Shown here piece by piece: positions 1 through 9,941 of a DNA stretch of 64,000 bases. Position numbers and translations under genes: made by a program. A model generated the notes under the pieces. It searched no databases. It saw nothing but the letters and a program-made list of their open reading frames with translations, and had not been told where the DNA came from. Each line of letters opens with the position of its first letter. Position 1 is the first letter of the stretch. Source of the stretch: Asticcacaulis solisilvae (lineage in GTDB: Bacteria; Pseudomonadota; Alphaproteobacteria; Caulobacterales; Caulobacteraceae); contig NZ_JAGGMI010000002.1 in assembly GCF_017875235.1 (NCBI RefSeq), positions 434,001 through 498,000 on the forward strand. The letters run 5' to 3'.

Positions 1-1
1 G

Positions 2-748
2 CCGTTCGACAGCCGCCCGGCGCGTCCCTGCCTGTTCGAATATGTCTATTTCGCGCGTCCCGATAGTGTCGTGAACGGCAAGTCGATCTACGAAGTCCGC
101 AAGGCGATGGGCCGGCAACTGGCTCTCGAACATCCCGCCGACGCCGACATCATCGTGCCGGTGCCGGATTCGGGCGTCCCTGCCTCGCTCGGCTTCTCGG
201 AACAGTCGGGTCTGCCGTTCGAGCTCGGCATCATCCGCAACCACTATGTCGGCCGCACCTTCATCCAGCCGACCCAGAACATCCGCGACCTGGGCGTCCG
301 CAAGAAGCACTCGCCGAACCGCGTCGTCCTGGAAGGCAAGCGCGTCATCCTGATCGACGACTCGATCGTGCGCGGCACGACTTCGGTCAAGATCGTCCGC
401 ATGGTCCGCGAAGCCGGCGCCAAGGAAGTCCACCTGCGTTCGGCCAGCCCGCCGATCATGTGGCCCGACTTCTACGGCATCGACATGCCGGATCGTGATA
501 AACTCATGGCCGCCAACCACTCCCTCGAAGAAATGCGCCAGATGCTGGAATGTGATTCCTTGGGCTTCCTGTCTGTCGACGGCCTCTATAAGGCCATGGG
601 TCACAATCGCCGCGATCCGGACTGCCCGCAATTCACCGACCACTATTTCACCGGCGATTACCCGACGCGCCTCACCGACCGCGAAAACGCGCTCGATGAA
701 GCCGAGTCGCCCGGACATCAATTGTCGCTGCTGGCCAGCGCGAACTAA
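2..748 (+). CDS. purF: Amidophosphoribosyltransferase, C-terminal part (5' truncated by window)
   Basis: First committed step of purine synthesis in the cytoplasm: transfers ammonia from glutamine to PRPP to give 5-phosphoribosylamine. The frame is open from base 2, so the gene enters from the left; the N-terminal glutaminase domain with its catalytic cysteine lies outside. The visible part is the type I phosphoribosyltransferase domain. It begins with a CLFEYVYFARPDS segment, followed by VPVPDSG, the PRPP loop VILIDDSIVRGTT near base 345, and a C-terminal segment with the LGFLS motif typical of bacterial PurF. The GTG at 71 is internal and not a real start. An SDR gene follows 12 bases after the stop. 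Identification is from conserved motifs; I see no disruption. Confidence 0.95.
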   Translation, partial: PFDSRPARPCLFEYVYFARPDSVVNGKSIYEVRKAMGRQLALEHPADADIIVPVPDSGVPASLGFSEQSGLPFELGIIRNHYVGRTFIQPTQNIRDLGVRKKHSPNRVVLEGKRVILIDDSIVRGTTSVKIVRMVREAGAKEVHLRSASPPIMWPDFYGIDMPDRDKLMAANHSLEEMRQMLECDSLGFLSVDGLYKAMGHNRRDPDCPQFTDHYFTGDYPTRLTDRENALDEAESPGHQLSLLASAN

Positions 749-760
749 GAGACCGATCTC

Positions 761-1495
761 ATGACATCGCAAACCGGCCGCATCGCCCTCGTCACAGGCG
801 CATCGCGTGGTATTGGCCGCGCCTGCGCTCTGGGCCTTGCCAAGGCCGGCGCCCAGGTCATCGCCTGCGCCCGCTCCAAGGCCAGCCTTGAGGAATTGGA
901 CGACGAAGTTTTCGCCGCGACCGGCCAGCACGCGACGCTTATCCCCTTCGACATCACCGACGGCGACGCCTGCGATCGTCTGGCCGCAGCCCTCTATGAG
1001 CGCTTCGGCCGTGTCGACACCCTGATCCATGCCGCCGGCGTGCTGGGCACGCTGTCGCCGGTAACGCATCATGAGCCGAAGGACTTCGACAAGATCGTCG
1101 CCGTCAACCTGACGGCATCCTGGCGGCTGATGCGTTCACTGGAACTGTTGCTGCGCCAATCCGACGCCGGCCGCGCCGTCTTCTTTACGACCGGACAAGG
1201 CGTCACCCACGGCCGCGCCTTCTGGGGACCTTATGGCGCCACCAAGGCCGCGTTGGAAACCCTGGTCCGTACCTGGAACGATGAGCTCGAAATCACCAAG
1301 GTCCGCGCGGCGCTCTTAAGCCCCGGCCCGGTGCGTACCCGTATGCGCGCCGCCGCCTTCCCGGGCGAAGATCCGATGTCGATCCCACATCCGGACGAGA
1401 TCGTGCCGCTGATGCTGGAACTGGCCGATCCGGCGCGCACGCCGCCCGGCGATGTCGTCGACTTTCGCGATTGGACCAAGGCACAGGCGTCCTAG
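761..1495 (+). CDS. SDR-family oxidoreductase (YciK-like)
   Basis: A 244-residue short-chain dehydrogenase/reductase. A Rossmann nucleotide-binding motif TGASRGIG lies near residue 13, an HAAG segment in place of NNAG near residue 88, and the catalytic pair Tyr158/Lys162 in YGATK. The segment HAAGVLGTLSPV resembles the YciK subgroup more than fatty-acid or polyol reductases. A cytoplasmic NAD(P)(H)-dependent oxidoreductase is expected; the substrate cannot be read from sequence. It starts 12 bases after purF and is probably co-transcribed. The serine usually about 13 residues before the tyrosine is not obvious (the stretch reads FFTTGQGVTHG), so one of the threonines may take its place. The TAG stop shares two bases with a dispersed palindromic repeat. 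Confidence 0.85.
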   Translation: MTSQTGRIALVTGASRGIGRACALGLAKAGAQVIACARSKASLEELDDEVFAATGQHATLIPFDITDGDACDRLAAALYERFGRVDTLIHAAGVLGTLSPVTHHEPKDFDKIVAVNLTASWRLMRSLELLLRQSDAGRAVFFTTGQGVTHGRAFWGPYGATKAALETLVRTWNDELEITKVRAALLSPGPVRTRMRAAAFPGEDPMSIPHPDEIVPLMLELADPARTPPGDVVDFRDWTKAQAS

Positions 1496-1552
1496 AGCAT
1501 TCCCGGCGAAGTGCCAAAAAACGTCTCTGGGGTTCGCCGCAGGAAATGCGAC
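1494..1552. repeat. Dispersed palindromic repeat, copy 1
   Basis: Starts with AGAGCATT, has a centre reading CGGCGAAGTG ... GGTTCGCCG, and ends GGAAATGCGAC. The outer arms GCATT/AATGC and inner arms CGGCGAA/TTCGCCG can pair as an imperfect hairpin. Same layout as the copies at 5106, 9874, 53080 and 54025. The first two bases are part of the TAG stop of the preceding gene. Confidence 0.75.
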
Positions 1553-1564
1553 ATAATAAAAATC

Positions 1565-1606
1565 AATGCTGTCACTTCGCTTCGTCAGAAGCGAAGTGAC
1601 AGCATT
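1565..1606. repeat. Perfect 19-bp inverted repeat
   Basis: Arms AATGCTGTCACTTCGCTTC (1565-1583) and its exact complement (1588-1606) enclose a four-base loop GTCA. No T-run follows directly, so it is not a classical terminator for the SDR gene; it may still stop transcription or stabilise the mRNA end. Confidence 0.9.
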
Positions 1607-1610
1607 GCCA

Positions 1611-1643
1611 TTTTGCGCATTACGGAATGCAAAATGCGCAAAA
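1611..1643. repeat. 11-bp inverted repeat next to the 19-bp one
   Basis: Arms TTTTGCGCATT (1611-1621) and AATGCGCAAAA (1633-1643) with an 11-base spacer. A smaller hairpin GCATT-ACGG-AATGC is nested inside (1617-1630). Lies 38 bases upstream of the aminotransferase start, so an operator role is as likely as an RNA hairpin. Confidence 0.75.
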
Positions 1644-1681
1644 TTCCTTTCAATTTTAATTTTTGATACTAATCTCGGGAC

Positions 1682-3022
1682 ATGACCGCACATGCCCCTC
1701 GCCCCGTCTATCCCGGTCCGCTCAGCGCCGCCATGCTCGACGAATTGTCGACCTATGTCATCGCCGAACCCTATCCGTTCGTTGTCGATCTCGAACAGTC
1801 GAAGGGCATGGAATTGGCCACTGTCGACGGTGAGCGCCTGTGCGACTGGACGGGTCTCTATGGCTCGCGGCTGTTGGGCTACAACCACCCACGCCTCTAT
1901 GCGCCCGACTATGTCCGCCGGCTGGTCACCGCCGCCAACACTAAAATGGCCAATCCCGACTTCCTGACGCCGCAATGCCTGGCCTATTACCGCCTTTTGC
2001 ATCGCCTGGCGCCGAAATGCATGACGGAAAACGGCCGCGTCGAAGTCTACGCTGTCAATTCCGGCGCCGAAGCGGTTGAGAACATGATGAAATATCTCAT
2101 CAATCTCCATCACCACAAACAGAAGGCACGTGGAAACGCCGTCCTGAACCACCGCTTCATCTATTTCGACCAGGCCTTCCATGGCCGCACGGTCTACACG
2201 CTCAACATCACCAAGCTGGCCAATGATCCGGTCGCCACGCGCGACTTCCAGGGGCTGATCCAGGGCAATCTGCAGGTGCCCTTCCCGGGTGTCGACAGCC
2301 GCCTCAGCCACGCCGAAAACCTGGCCGCGGTCGAACAGGCCCTGTCGAACCTCGAATTCCTGATGCGCCTGCATGGCGACGAGATCGCCGGTGTGATCCT
2401 AGAGCCGCTGCAAGGCGCTGGCGGCCACCGCCTGGCCATGCCGGAATTCTATCGCGGCCTGTCCGAGCTGTGCCACAAGTACGATATCGGTTGGGGCCTT
2501 GACGAGGTGCAGACCTCGGGCGGCCAGACCGGCGAGGTCTTCGCCATCGACCTGTTCGACGTTCCCCACCCGCCGCATGCCGTCGCCACCGCCAAGAAGT
2601 TCGGCAATGGCGTCGTCTACATGCTTAACTCGATGCAGGACATCGGCGTGCTCGATTCGACCTGGGGCGGCGCCCTGGCCGACATGGTCCGCTTCGTCGA
2701 GGAATGGCAGATCGTCGAAGACGAAGCTCTGCTTGCAGCCGTTCCCACCAAGACCGCCTACCTGATCGACGGCATGATGCCGCTGACGGAGAAGTTCGCC
2801 GACAAGATCGGCAATGTCCGGGGTCTCGGCCTCTATCAGGGCTTTACCGTCTTTGGCGCCGGCAACAAGGCGCGATTGGTCGACCTGGCGCTGGAAACGG
2901 AAAACCTGATCTTGCTGGGCGCCGGCACCGACAGCATTCGCTTCCGTCCTCCGCTGGATGTCACCGAAGCCGATATCGATGACATGCTGGCCCGGCTTGG
3001 CCGCGTCCTGGAACGCTTATAG
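1682..3022 (+). CDS. lat: Class III aminotransferase, L-lysine 6-transaminase-like
   Basis: PLP-dependent fold-type I enzyme of 446 residues, the usual length for L-lysine 6-aminotransferase. That enzyme moves the epsilon-amino group of lysine to 2-oxoglutarate, giving 2-aminoadipate semialdehyde. Features matching that subfamily are AFHGRTVYTLNIT near residue 167, the DEVQTSGGQTG segment near 275, the PLP-lysine region ATAKKFGNG (Lys305/306), STWGGALADMV near 323, and the C-terminal GAGTDSIRFRPPLDVT. Other class III enzymes usually carry a different segment between the PLP lysine and the C-terminus, so this call is better than a generic one, but substrate is inferred. No dehydrogenase for the semialdehyde product is adjacent. 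The gene end overlaps the convergent GNAT gene by six bases. No strong ribosome binding site precedes the ATG. Confidence 0.75.
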   Translation: MTAHAPRPVYPGPLSAAMLDELSTYVIAEPYPFVVDLEQSKGMELATVDGERLCDWTGLYGSRLLGYNHPRLYAPDYVRRLVTAANTKMANPDFLTPQCLAYYRLLHRLAPKCMTENGRVEVYAVNSGAEAVENMMKYLINLHHHKQKARGNAVLNHRFIYFDQAFHGRTVYTLNITKLANDPVATRDFQGLIQGNLQVPFPGVDSRLSHAENLAAVEQALSNLEFLMRLHGDEIAGVILEPLQGAGGHRLAMPEFYRGLSELCHKYDIGWGLDEVQTSGGQTGEVFAIDLFDVPHPPHAVATAKKFGNGVVYMLNSMQDIGVLDSTWGGALADMVRFVEEWQIVEDEALLAAVPTKTAYLIDGMMPLTEKFADKIGNVRGLGLYQGFTVFGAGNKARLVDLALETENLILLGAGTDSIRFRPPLDVTEADIDDMLARLGRVLERL

Positions 3023-3484
3023 TTCCAACTCGAAATAGCCAACCGTCTTACCGTTCGACAATTTTTGTTCGCCGGCGGGCGTAAACCCCAGCGCCGTATG
3101 AAAGGCGACCGAACCGGGATTGGGCGGATCAATATTGATCTCGCAGACGATGCGCTCGAAACCCAAGCGGCGCGCCTCATCCACGGCGTGCGCATAAAGC
3201 TGGCGCCCCAGGCCACGGCCTTGCGCGGTCGCAGCCACGACAACGCGATCGACATACAGAAAACGGTCGCGACGTTCCTTCCACCACAGGAAGTTCGGAC
3301 TGTCGTAATCGGCGTCGTGGTCGAGCACCAACAAGAAGGCATCGGCTGGCGCCGCAAACACGGCCACGCGCGCCTGCGCGACGAGACGCGCCCAATCACC
3401 GGCCTCAATATATGAGGTCTCAGCCGCAAAGACATTGTTGAGCGCCCGGACCGCTTCGTTGTCCGGCAACAGCGGTTTGAGCAC
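3017..3484 (-). CDS. GNAT-family N-acetyltransferase
   Basis: A 155-residue single-domain GNAT protein. Acetyl-CoA binding motif A is visible as VDRVVVAATAQGRGLGRQLY near residues 76-95 (Q-x-x-G-x-G/A type loop). It is followed by the FERIVCEINIDPPNPGS strand-turn and the FHTALGF segment typical of the family. Predicted cytoplasmic transferase of an acetyl group to an amine; the acceptor is unknown. It lies two bases downstream of der on the same strand, so it is probably the second gene of a der-GNAT operon, and its end overlaps the convergent aminotransferase gene. Confidence 0.85.
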   Translation of the reverse strand: MLKPLLPDNEAVRALNNVFAAETSYIEAGDWARLVAQARVAVFAAPADAFLLVLDHDADYDSPNFLWWKERRDRFLYVDRVVVAATAQGRGLGRQLYAHAVDEARRLGFERIVCEINIDPPNPGSVAFHTALGFTPAGEQKLSNGKTVGYFELEL

Positions 3485-3486
3485 GA

Positions 3487-5094
3487 TCAGCGCTTCCTGC
3501 CGCCAGGTTTGCCCGAACGGCCGCCGGGGCCGGCAGCGCCCGGCTTGGTGCTGGGGCCGGCAGGACGGGCACGGAAGCTCTTGGCCTTGGCGGCTTCGGC
3601 GCGCGGCTTGGCCTTGACCTTGGGCGTTGCGGGCTCCGCTCCCTTGGGACGCTGGCGAACGCGGCCGGGGTGCGCCGGCTTTTCGCCCGGCTTCGCCTTC
3701 GGCTTGGCGCGGATACGCGGCGGGCCTGAGCCCTCCTCGCCATCGACGAACGGATTGGCATTGGCCTTGACCGTCAGACGGATCGGCACTCCCGGAAGAT
3801 CAAAAGACTCGCGCAAACTATTGATAAGATAGCGGCGATAATGATCCGGCATGGCGTAGGCGCGCGACGCGAACAGCACAAAGGTCGGCGGCCGCCCCTT
3901 GGTCTGGGCCATGTATTTCGGCTTGATGCGCTTGCCGTCGACGGCGGGGGGCGGATGGCGCTGCACCGCCAGGGCCAGCCAGTCATTGAGGTCGCGCGTC
4001 TTCACCTTGGCCGACCAGTTACGGTAGACCTTCATGACGGCGGGCATGAGGCGGTCGACGCCGCGGCCGGTCGCGCCCGATAGGGTCACCAGTTGCGTGC
4101 CCTTCAGCTGCGGCAGCATGCGCTCGGACGTCTCTAGGATTTCAGCCAGGCGCGCCTGCGGCTCCTCAACCAGGTCCCATTTGGAAATGGCGTAGATCAA
4201 GGCGCGGCCTTCGCGTTCAACCAGGTCGGCGATCTGCAGGTCCTGGGTTTCGAAAGCATTGGCCTCGTCCATGACCAGGACGACGACCTCGGCGAAGGTG
4301 ATGGCGCGGATGGTGTCGGCGGTCGACATCTTTTCCAGCTTTTCCTGGACGCGCGCCTTCCGGCGCAGGCCGGCGGTATCGACCAGGCGGATCTGACGGC
4401 CATCGTACTGCCATTCGACCGAAATCGAGTCGCGGGTGATGCCGGCTTCGGGCCCGGTCAGAAGCCGGTCTTCGCCCAGCATCTTGTTGATCAGGGTCGA
4501 CTTTCCGGCATTGGGGCGGCCGATAATGGCGATGCGGATCGGCTTGGTGTCGTCGTCTTCGTCGCCTTCTTCGTCCTCAGCGATGAAGTCGCCTTCGACC
4601 AGCTGGCGATAACGTTCGGCGGCTTCGTAAAGCTCCGACATGCCCTCGCCGTGTTCGGCCGACAGGTGCAGCGGCTCACCAAAGCCCAGGACACGTGCCT
4701 CTTCGGCGGTGGCGGCGGCCTGATAGCCCTCGGCTTTATTTGCGATCAGGATGACAGGCGTGTCATGGCGGCGCAGGATGTCGGCAAAGATGCGGTCGAG
4801 CGGCATGACGCCTTCGCGCGCATCGACGACAAAGAACGCGACATCGCACTCTTCGATGGCCTTTTCGGTCTGGCGGCGCATCCGTGACTCGAGACTTTCG
4901 TCATCCAGGTCTTCGAAACCGGCAGTGTCGATCAGTTCGAGGTCGATATCGCCTAACCGGCCGGTCGCATAGCGGCGGTCGCGTGTGACGCCAGGCCGGT
5001 CATCAACGATGGCCAGCTTCTTGCCCGCGAGGCGATTGAACAGGGTCGATTTGCCGACATTGGGTCGGCCAACAATGGCAACTTTTAAAGGCAT
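3487..5094 (-). CDS. der: Ribosome biogenesis GTPase Der (EngA) with long basic C-terminal tail
   Basis: Essential double GTPase that helps mature the 50S subunit. Two G domains are seen: G1 of the first is GRPNVGKST near residue 9, with DTAGFEDLDDESLESRMR behind it. The second has GRPNAGKST near residue 197, DTAGLRRKARV, and an SKWD base-recognition motif. A KH-like domain follows with VKANANPFVDG. The protein is about 535 residues against roughly 440-490 in most bacteria. The excess is a tail of about 80 residues rich in Lys, Arg, Pro and Ala (bases 3487-3725). I chose the ATG at 5094 (MPLKVAIVG). The ATG at 5112 would add six residues but lies inside the dispersed repeat. Confidence 0.95.
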   Translation of the reverse strand: MPLKVAIVGRPNVGKSTLFNRLAGKKLAIVDDRPGVTRDRRYATGRLGDIDLELIDTAGFEDLDDESLESRMRRQTEKAIEECDVAFFVVDAREGVMPLDRIFADILRRHDTPVILIANKAEGYQAAATAEEARVLGFGEPLHLSAEHGEGMSELYEAAERYRQLVEGDFIAEDEEGDEDDDTKPIRIAIIGRPNAGKSTLINKMLGEDRLLTGPEAGITRDSISVEWQYDGRQIRLVDTAGLRRKARVQEKLEKMSTADTIRAITFAEVVVLVMDEANAFETQDLQIADLVEREGRALIYAISKWDLVEEPQARLAEILETSERMLPQLKGTQLVTLSGATGRGVDRLMPAVMKVYRNWSAKVKTRDLNDWLALAVQRHPPPAVDGKRIKPKYMAQTKGRPPTFVLFASRAYAMPDHYRRYLINSLRESFDLPGVPIRLTVKANANPFVDGEEGSGPPRIRAKPKAKPGEKPAHPGRVRQRPKGAEPATPKVKAKPRAEAAKAKSFRARPAGPSTKPGAAGPGGRSGKPGGRKR

Positions 5095-5105
5095 CCGCGC
5101 CTTAT

Positions 5106-5155
5106 AGAGCATGCTTCGAAAAAGTGGAAACCGGTTTTTCGTACAAGCATGCGAC
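5106..5155. repeat. Dispersed palindromic repeat, copy 2
   Basis: Best-preserved copy: AGAGCATGCTTCGAAAAAG..., centre GTGGAAACCGGTTTTTCG, end AAGCATGCGAC. Outer arms GCATGCTT/AAGCATGC and inner CGAAAAA/TTTTTCG pair. It sits in the leader of der. Confidence 0.85.
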
Positions 5156-5204
5156 CACTCAGAAACGAAACGGCGCGGATATCCAGCCCAAGCGAAGGTT
5201 TAGA

Positions 5205-5939
5205 TCAGATGCGCTTCGACAGCTTGGCGGCCTGCGCCATCCAGTTTTCCCGGACGATGCGCTTGGGGAAGCGGATGCGATTGGACACCCAGGCGACGTT
5301 TTCCGGCGTCCATGACGCGATCTGCCAGTAGTGGTAGATGCCGAGTTCGTTCAGCTCCTGCTGGTTGCCCGGCCCGACGCCTGAAATGACGGTCAGGTCG
5401 TCGATGCCGCCGCGCGGTCCGTCGAGACGCATGGGCTCAAGGCCCGATCCCGCCTGCTGCACGGCCGCTTCGACGCTGTCCGGTGTCATCGAGGCCAGGC
5501 TGGAAATCCGGCCCTGCAGGTTGGTATCGAGATAGTCCGCGCGCGGATTGATGCGCAGCGTCGAGGTGTCGACACGCGGTGTGAATTCCGGCGGCGCATA
5601 GGCGGGCTTGGTGACGTCGGCATGACGTGTTTCAGCAAAACGGGGCTCGATGCGCATGACATCGGCGGAAGACGTCGGGGCGGAAGGCATCTGCGGTTCA
5701 CGCGGCGCCACGACGCCGGAGGTGAACTGTTCGGCGGCCTTGGCGACGTCATAATGCACAACATCGGCCGGGGTGGCGCGCGCAGGGGCGGCCCCGCCTT
5801 CGATAACCTCGAAAGTGTCAAACGCACTGACCTTCTTCGCGGCGGGCTTGCGCTTGCCGGCGACCAGCCAGCCGATGATGGCGAAAACCCCAAAGGCTGC
5901 GACCAGCAGCATGATCGATTGCAACGTCATGTTCAGCAT
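5205..5939 (-). CDS. Membrane-anchored protein with C-terminal helix-hairpin-helix-like domain
   Basis: 244 residues. One N-terminal membrane helix (about residues 5-27, LQSIMLLVAAFGVFAIIGWL), a short basic patch KRKPAAKK, and a low-complexity linker to about residue 165. A C-terminal domain follows with DDLTVISGVGPGNQQELNEL and then GIYHYWQIASWTPENVAWV. The last domain is the helix-hairpin-helix-like module also found at the C-terminus of some NuoE proteins and of small envelope proteins in alphaproteobacteria; its ligand is not known to me. Last gene of a three-gene set behind the OmpA-like gene and a 30-codon membrane peptide gene. The context suggests an envelope role. No specific function can be assigned. 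Confidence 0.7.
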   Translation of the reverse strand: MLNMTLQSIMLLVAAFGVFAIIGWLVAGKRKPAAKKVSAFDTFEVIEGGAAPARATPADVVHYDVAKAAEQFTSGVVAPREPQMPSAPTSSADVMRIEPRFAETRHADVTKPAYAPPEFTPRVDTSTLRINPRADYLDTNLQGRISSLASMTPDSVEAAVQQAGSGLEPMRLDGPRGGIDDLTVISGVGPGNQQELNELGIYHYWQIASWTPENVAWVSNRIRFPKRIVRENWMAQAAKLSKRI

Positions 5940-5950
5940 GGAGGCGTCCC

Positions 5951-6043
5951 TTAACCCAGTTTGCGCGCGAAAAAGCCGGTCAGCAGACCGAGACCCGCGG
6001 CGCCCAGCAACAGCCAGCGCAGTTCGAAGATCAGATGCAGCAT
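5951..6043 (-). CDS. 30-residue predicted transmembrane peptide
   Basis: Small open frame too short for most gene callers: it begins MLHLIFELRWLLLGAAGLGL, continues with a short hydrophobic segment, and ends ARKLG. Residues 8-25 form one hydrophobic helix followed by a basic end, as in a single-pass membrane peptide. A GGGAG Shine-Dalgarno lies six bases before the ATG at 6043; an in-frame ATG at 6049 is too close to it. It starts 10 bases after the OmpA-like stop and ends 11 bases before the next ATG, filling an otherwise unexplained gap in the operon. Codon use looks like its neighbours. Its reality is an inference from frame, ribosome binding site and hydrophobicity. Confidence 0.6.
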   Translation of the reverse strand: MLHLIFELRWLLLGAAGLGLLTGFFARKLG

Positions 6044-6053
6044 GGCCATCTCC

Positions 6054-6908
6054 CTATCCCGCCGTCACGTGGAAGGCGACACGGCGGTTGGCCGCACGGC
6101 CTTCCGGTGTCGCATTGTCGGCAATGGGTTGCGCGCCACCATAGCCGGCCGCGCTGACGCGGTCCTGCGGCAGGCCGCGCGACACCAGCGCGGCGGCGGC
6201 GGCCTGGGCGCGCGACTTGGTGATCAGCTGGTTGGCGACCGCATCGCCGGCATTGTCGGTATAGGCGGCGACCTCGAGCTTCAGTTCGGCGGGGCACGAC
6301 GCCATCGTCTTGTAGACATCGTCGAGCACGACCTGGCTTTCGGGGGTCAGTTCGTAGCTGCCGAAGACGTAGGTGACCTTGCGCGTGCCCATGGCTGCCA
6401 GGATACGCTCTTCGCAGCCTTGCGCGGCGTTCGAGCTGATCGGCACGGCGCCACTGCCGGCGACCGTCGGACGGGAGGCGGACACGGTATCGATCGTTGT
6501 GGCGCTTTCACCGCTGATCGTGAAGGGCGCGGCACCGGCGGCCACCATCGGCGCGGCGTCGGCAGCGACCACGGCGCGCGGCGTGCCTTCCAGCACCTTG
6601 CCCACATGAATGTCGGTGACCAGGCGGGCATATTGGCCGCCCGGCATATCGTTGCTGTCGATAGCGGAGATGGCCTTTTCGGCCTCTTTCAGCTTGCGGG
6701 CGGAGTCGGGATCATTGTCCATGGCCGTAAGCGTTACGGTCTGGCCATCGACCGTGGCGCGGACATCATCGAGCCCCTGATCGGCGAGGGTACGGGCGAC
6801 CTTTTCACGAACGCCGGTCTCGACGCCCGGCAGGGTCTGGTAAAGTCCCACCGCGCCCAGAGCCGCCAGCCCCGTAACGCCCACCAACCAAATGGCTCCG
6901 GCCTTCAT
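6054..6908 (-). CDS. OmpA-family protein with N-terminal BON-like domain
   Basis: 284 residues. An N-terminal hydrophobic segment (residues about 5-22) serves as signal anchor. A BON-like region follows (about 30-105: VREKVARTLADQGLDDVRAT, VDGQTVTLTA), then a linker. The C-terminal OmpA peptidoglycan-binding domain (about 175-284) contains KLEVAAYTDNAGDAVANQLI, RAQAAAAALVSRGL and ANRRVAFHV. It is expected to bind peptidoglycan from the periplasm while anchored in the inner membrane. A BON plus OmpA arrangement is known from other envelope proteins. First gene of a three-gene operon with a micro-membrane peptide and an HHH-like anchored protein. A TTAACCAT box lies about 90 bases upstream (6998-7005). 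Confidence 0.82.
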   Translation of the reverse strand: MKAGAIWLVGVTGLAALGAVGLYQTLPGVETGVREKVARTLADQGLDDVRATVDGQTVTLTAMDNDPDSARKLKEAEKAISAIDSNDMPGGQYARLVTDIHVGKVLEGTPRAVVAADAAPMVAAGAAPFTISGESATTIDTVSASRPTVAGSGAVPISSNAAQGCEERILAAMGTRKVTYVFGSYELTPESQVVLDDVYKTMASCPAELKLEVAAYTDNAGDAVANQLITKSRAQAAAAALVSRGLPQDRVSAAGYGGAQPIADNATPEGRAANRRVAFHVTAG

Positions 6909-7018
6909 AAGACACCCCTCGTTTTTTTGTCTTAGGGGTTTGTATCGCGTTTAACCGCGTCAGACAACCAGCGCGAACACCTGACAGGCGAGATTTCTTA
7001 ACCATTTGGAAAGGCAAA

Positions 7019-7052
7019 GGCCGGGGTGTGGCATGGCGCCCTCACCCCGGCC
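7019..7052 (-). terminator. Probable terminator of ppdK
   Basis: Ten-base stem GGCCGGGGTG (7019-7028) and CACCCCGGCC (7043-7052) with a 14-base loop, 29 bases after the ppdK stop. On the minus strand it is followed by CTTTGCCTTTCC, a weak T-rich tail. Confidence 0.6.
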
Positions 7053-7080
7053 CTGACTATACGGCTAAATCGCCTCAGGC

Positions 7081-9747
<2,667 letters not shown>

Positions 9748-9795
9748 GAAACTTTCCCTCTTCACTGACAGCGTTTTTGGTTTGAGTACGCTTGG

Positions 9796-9829
9796 TCGAA
9801 AACTAGGTGTTTTGTTTATAAGTTTTCGA
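9796..9829. repeat. 9-bp inverted repeat upstream of ppdK
   Basis: Arms TCGAAAACT (9796-9804) and AGTTTTCGA (9821-9829) with an AT-rich 16-base spacer, 49-82 bases before the ppdK start. Possible operator; no regulator is identified. Confidence 0.45.
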
Positions 9830-9873
9830 TTACTTCACGCCCGGCATTTTGAGGCGTGATTACGCTTTAGTTT

Positions 9874-9941
9874 GTCGCGCATCTTATCCGAAAACCGCGT
9901 GGCACTTTTGGCTACGCCGAACTTCGTTTCGGAATGCGCTT
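9874..9941. repeat. Dispersed palindromic repeat, copy 3 (reverse orientation)
   Basis: Read on the minus strand: AGCGCATTCCGAAAC..., then AAAAGTGCCACGCGGTTTTC, then GGATAAGATGCGCGAC. Same outline as the other copies but with about 15 extra bases in the left half. It begins inside the TAA stop of glyS. Confidence 0.65.

Noticed and set aside
5095-5112. Upstream in-frame ATG for der
   Set aside because: It lies within the dispersed repeat and adds residues absent from the family N-terminus.
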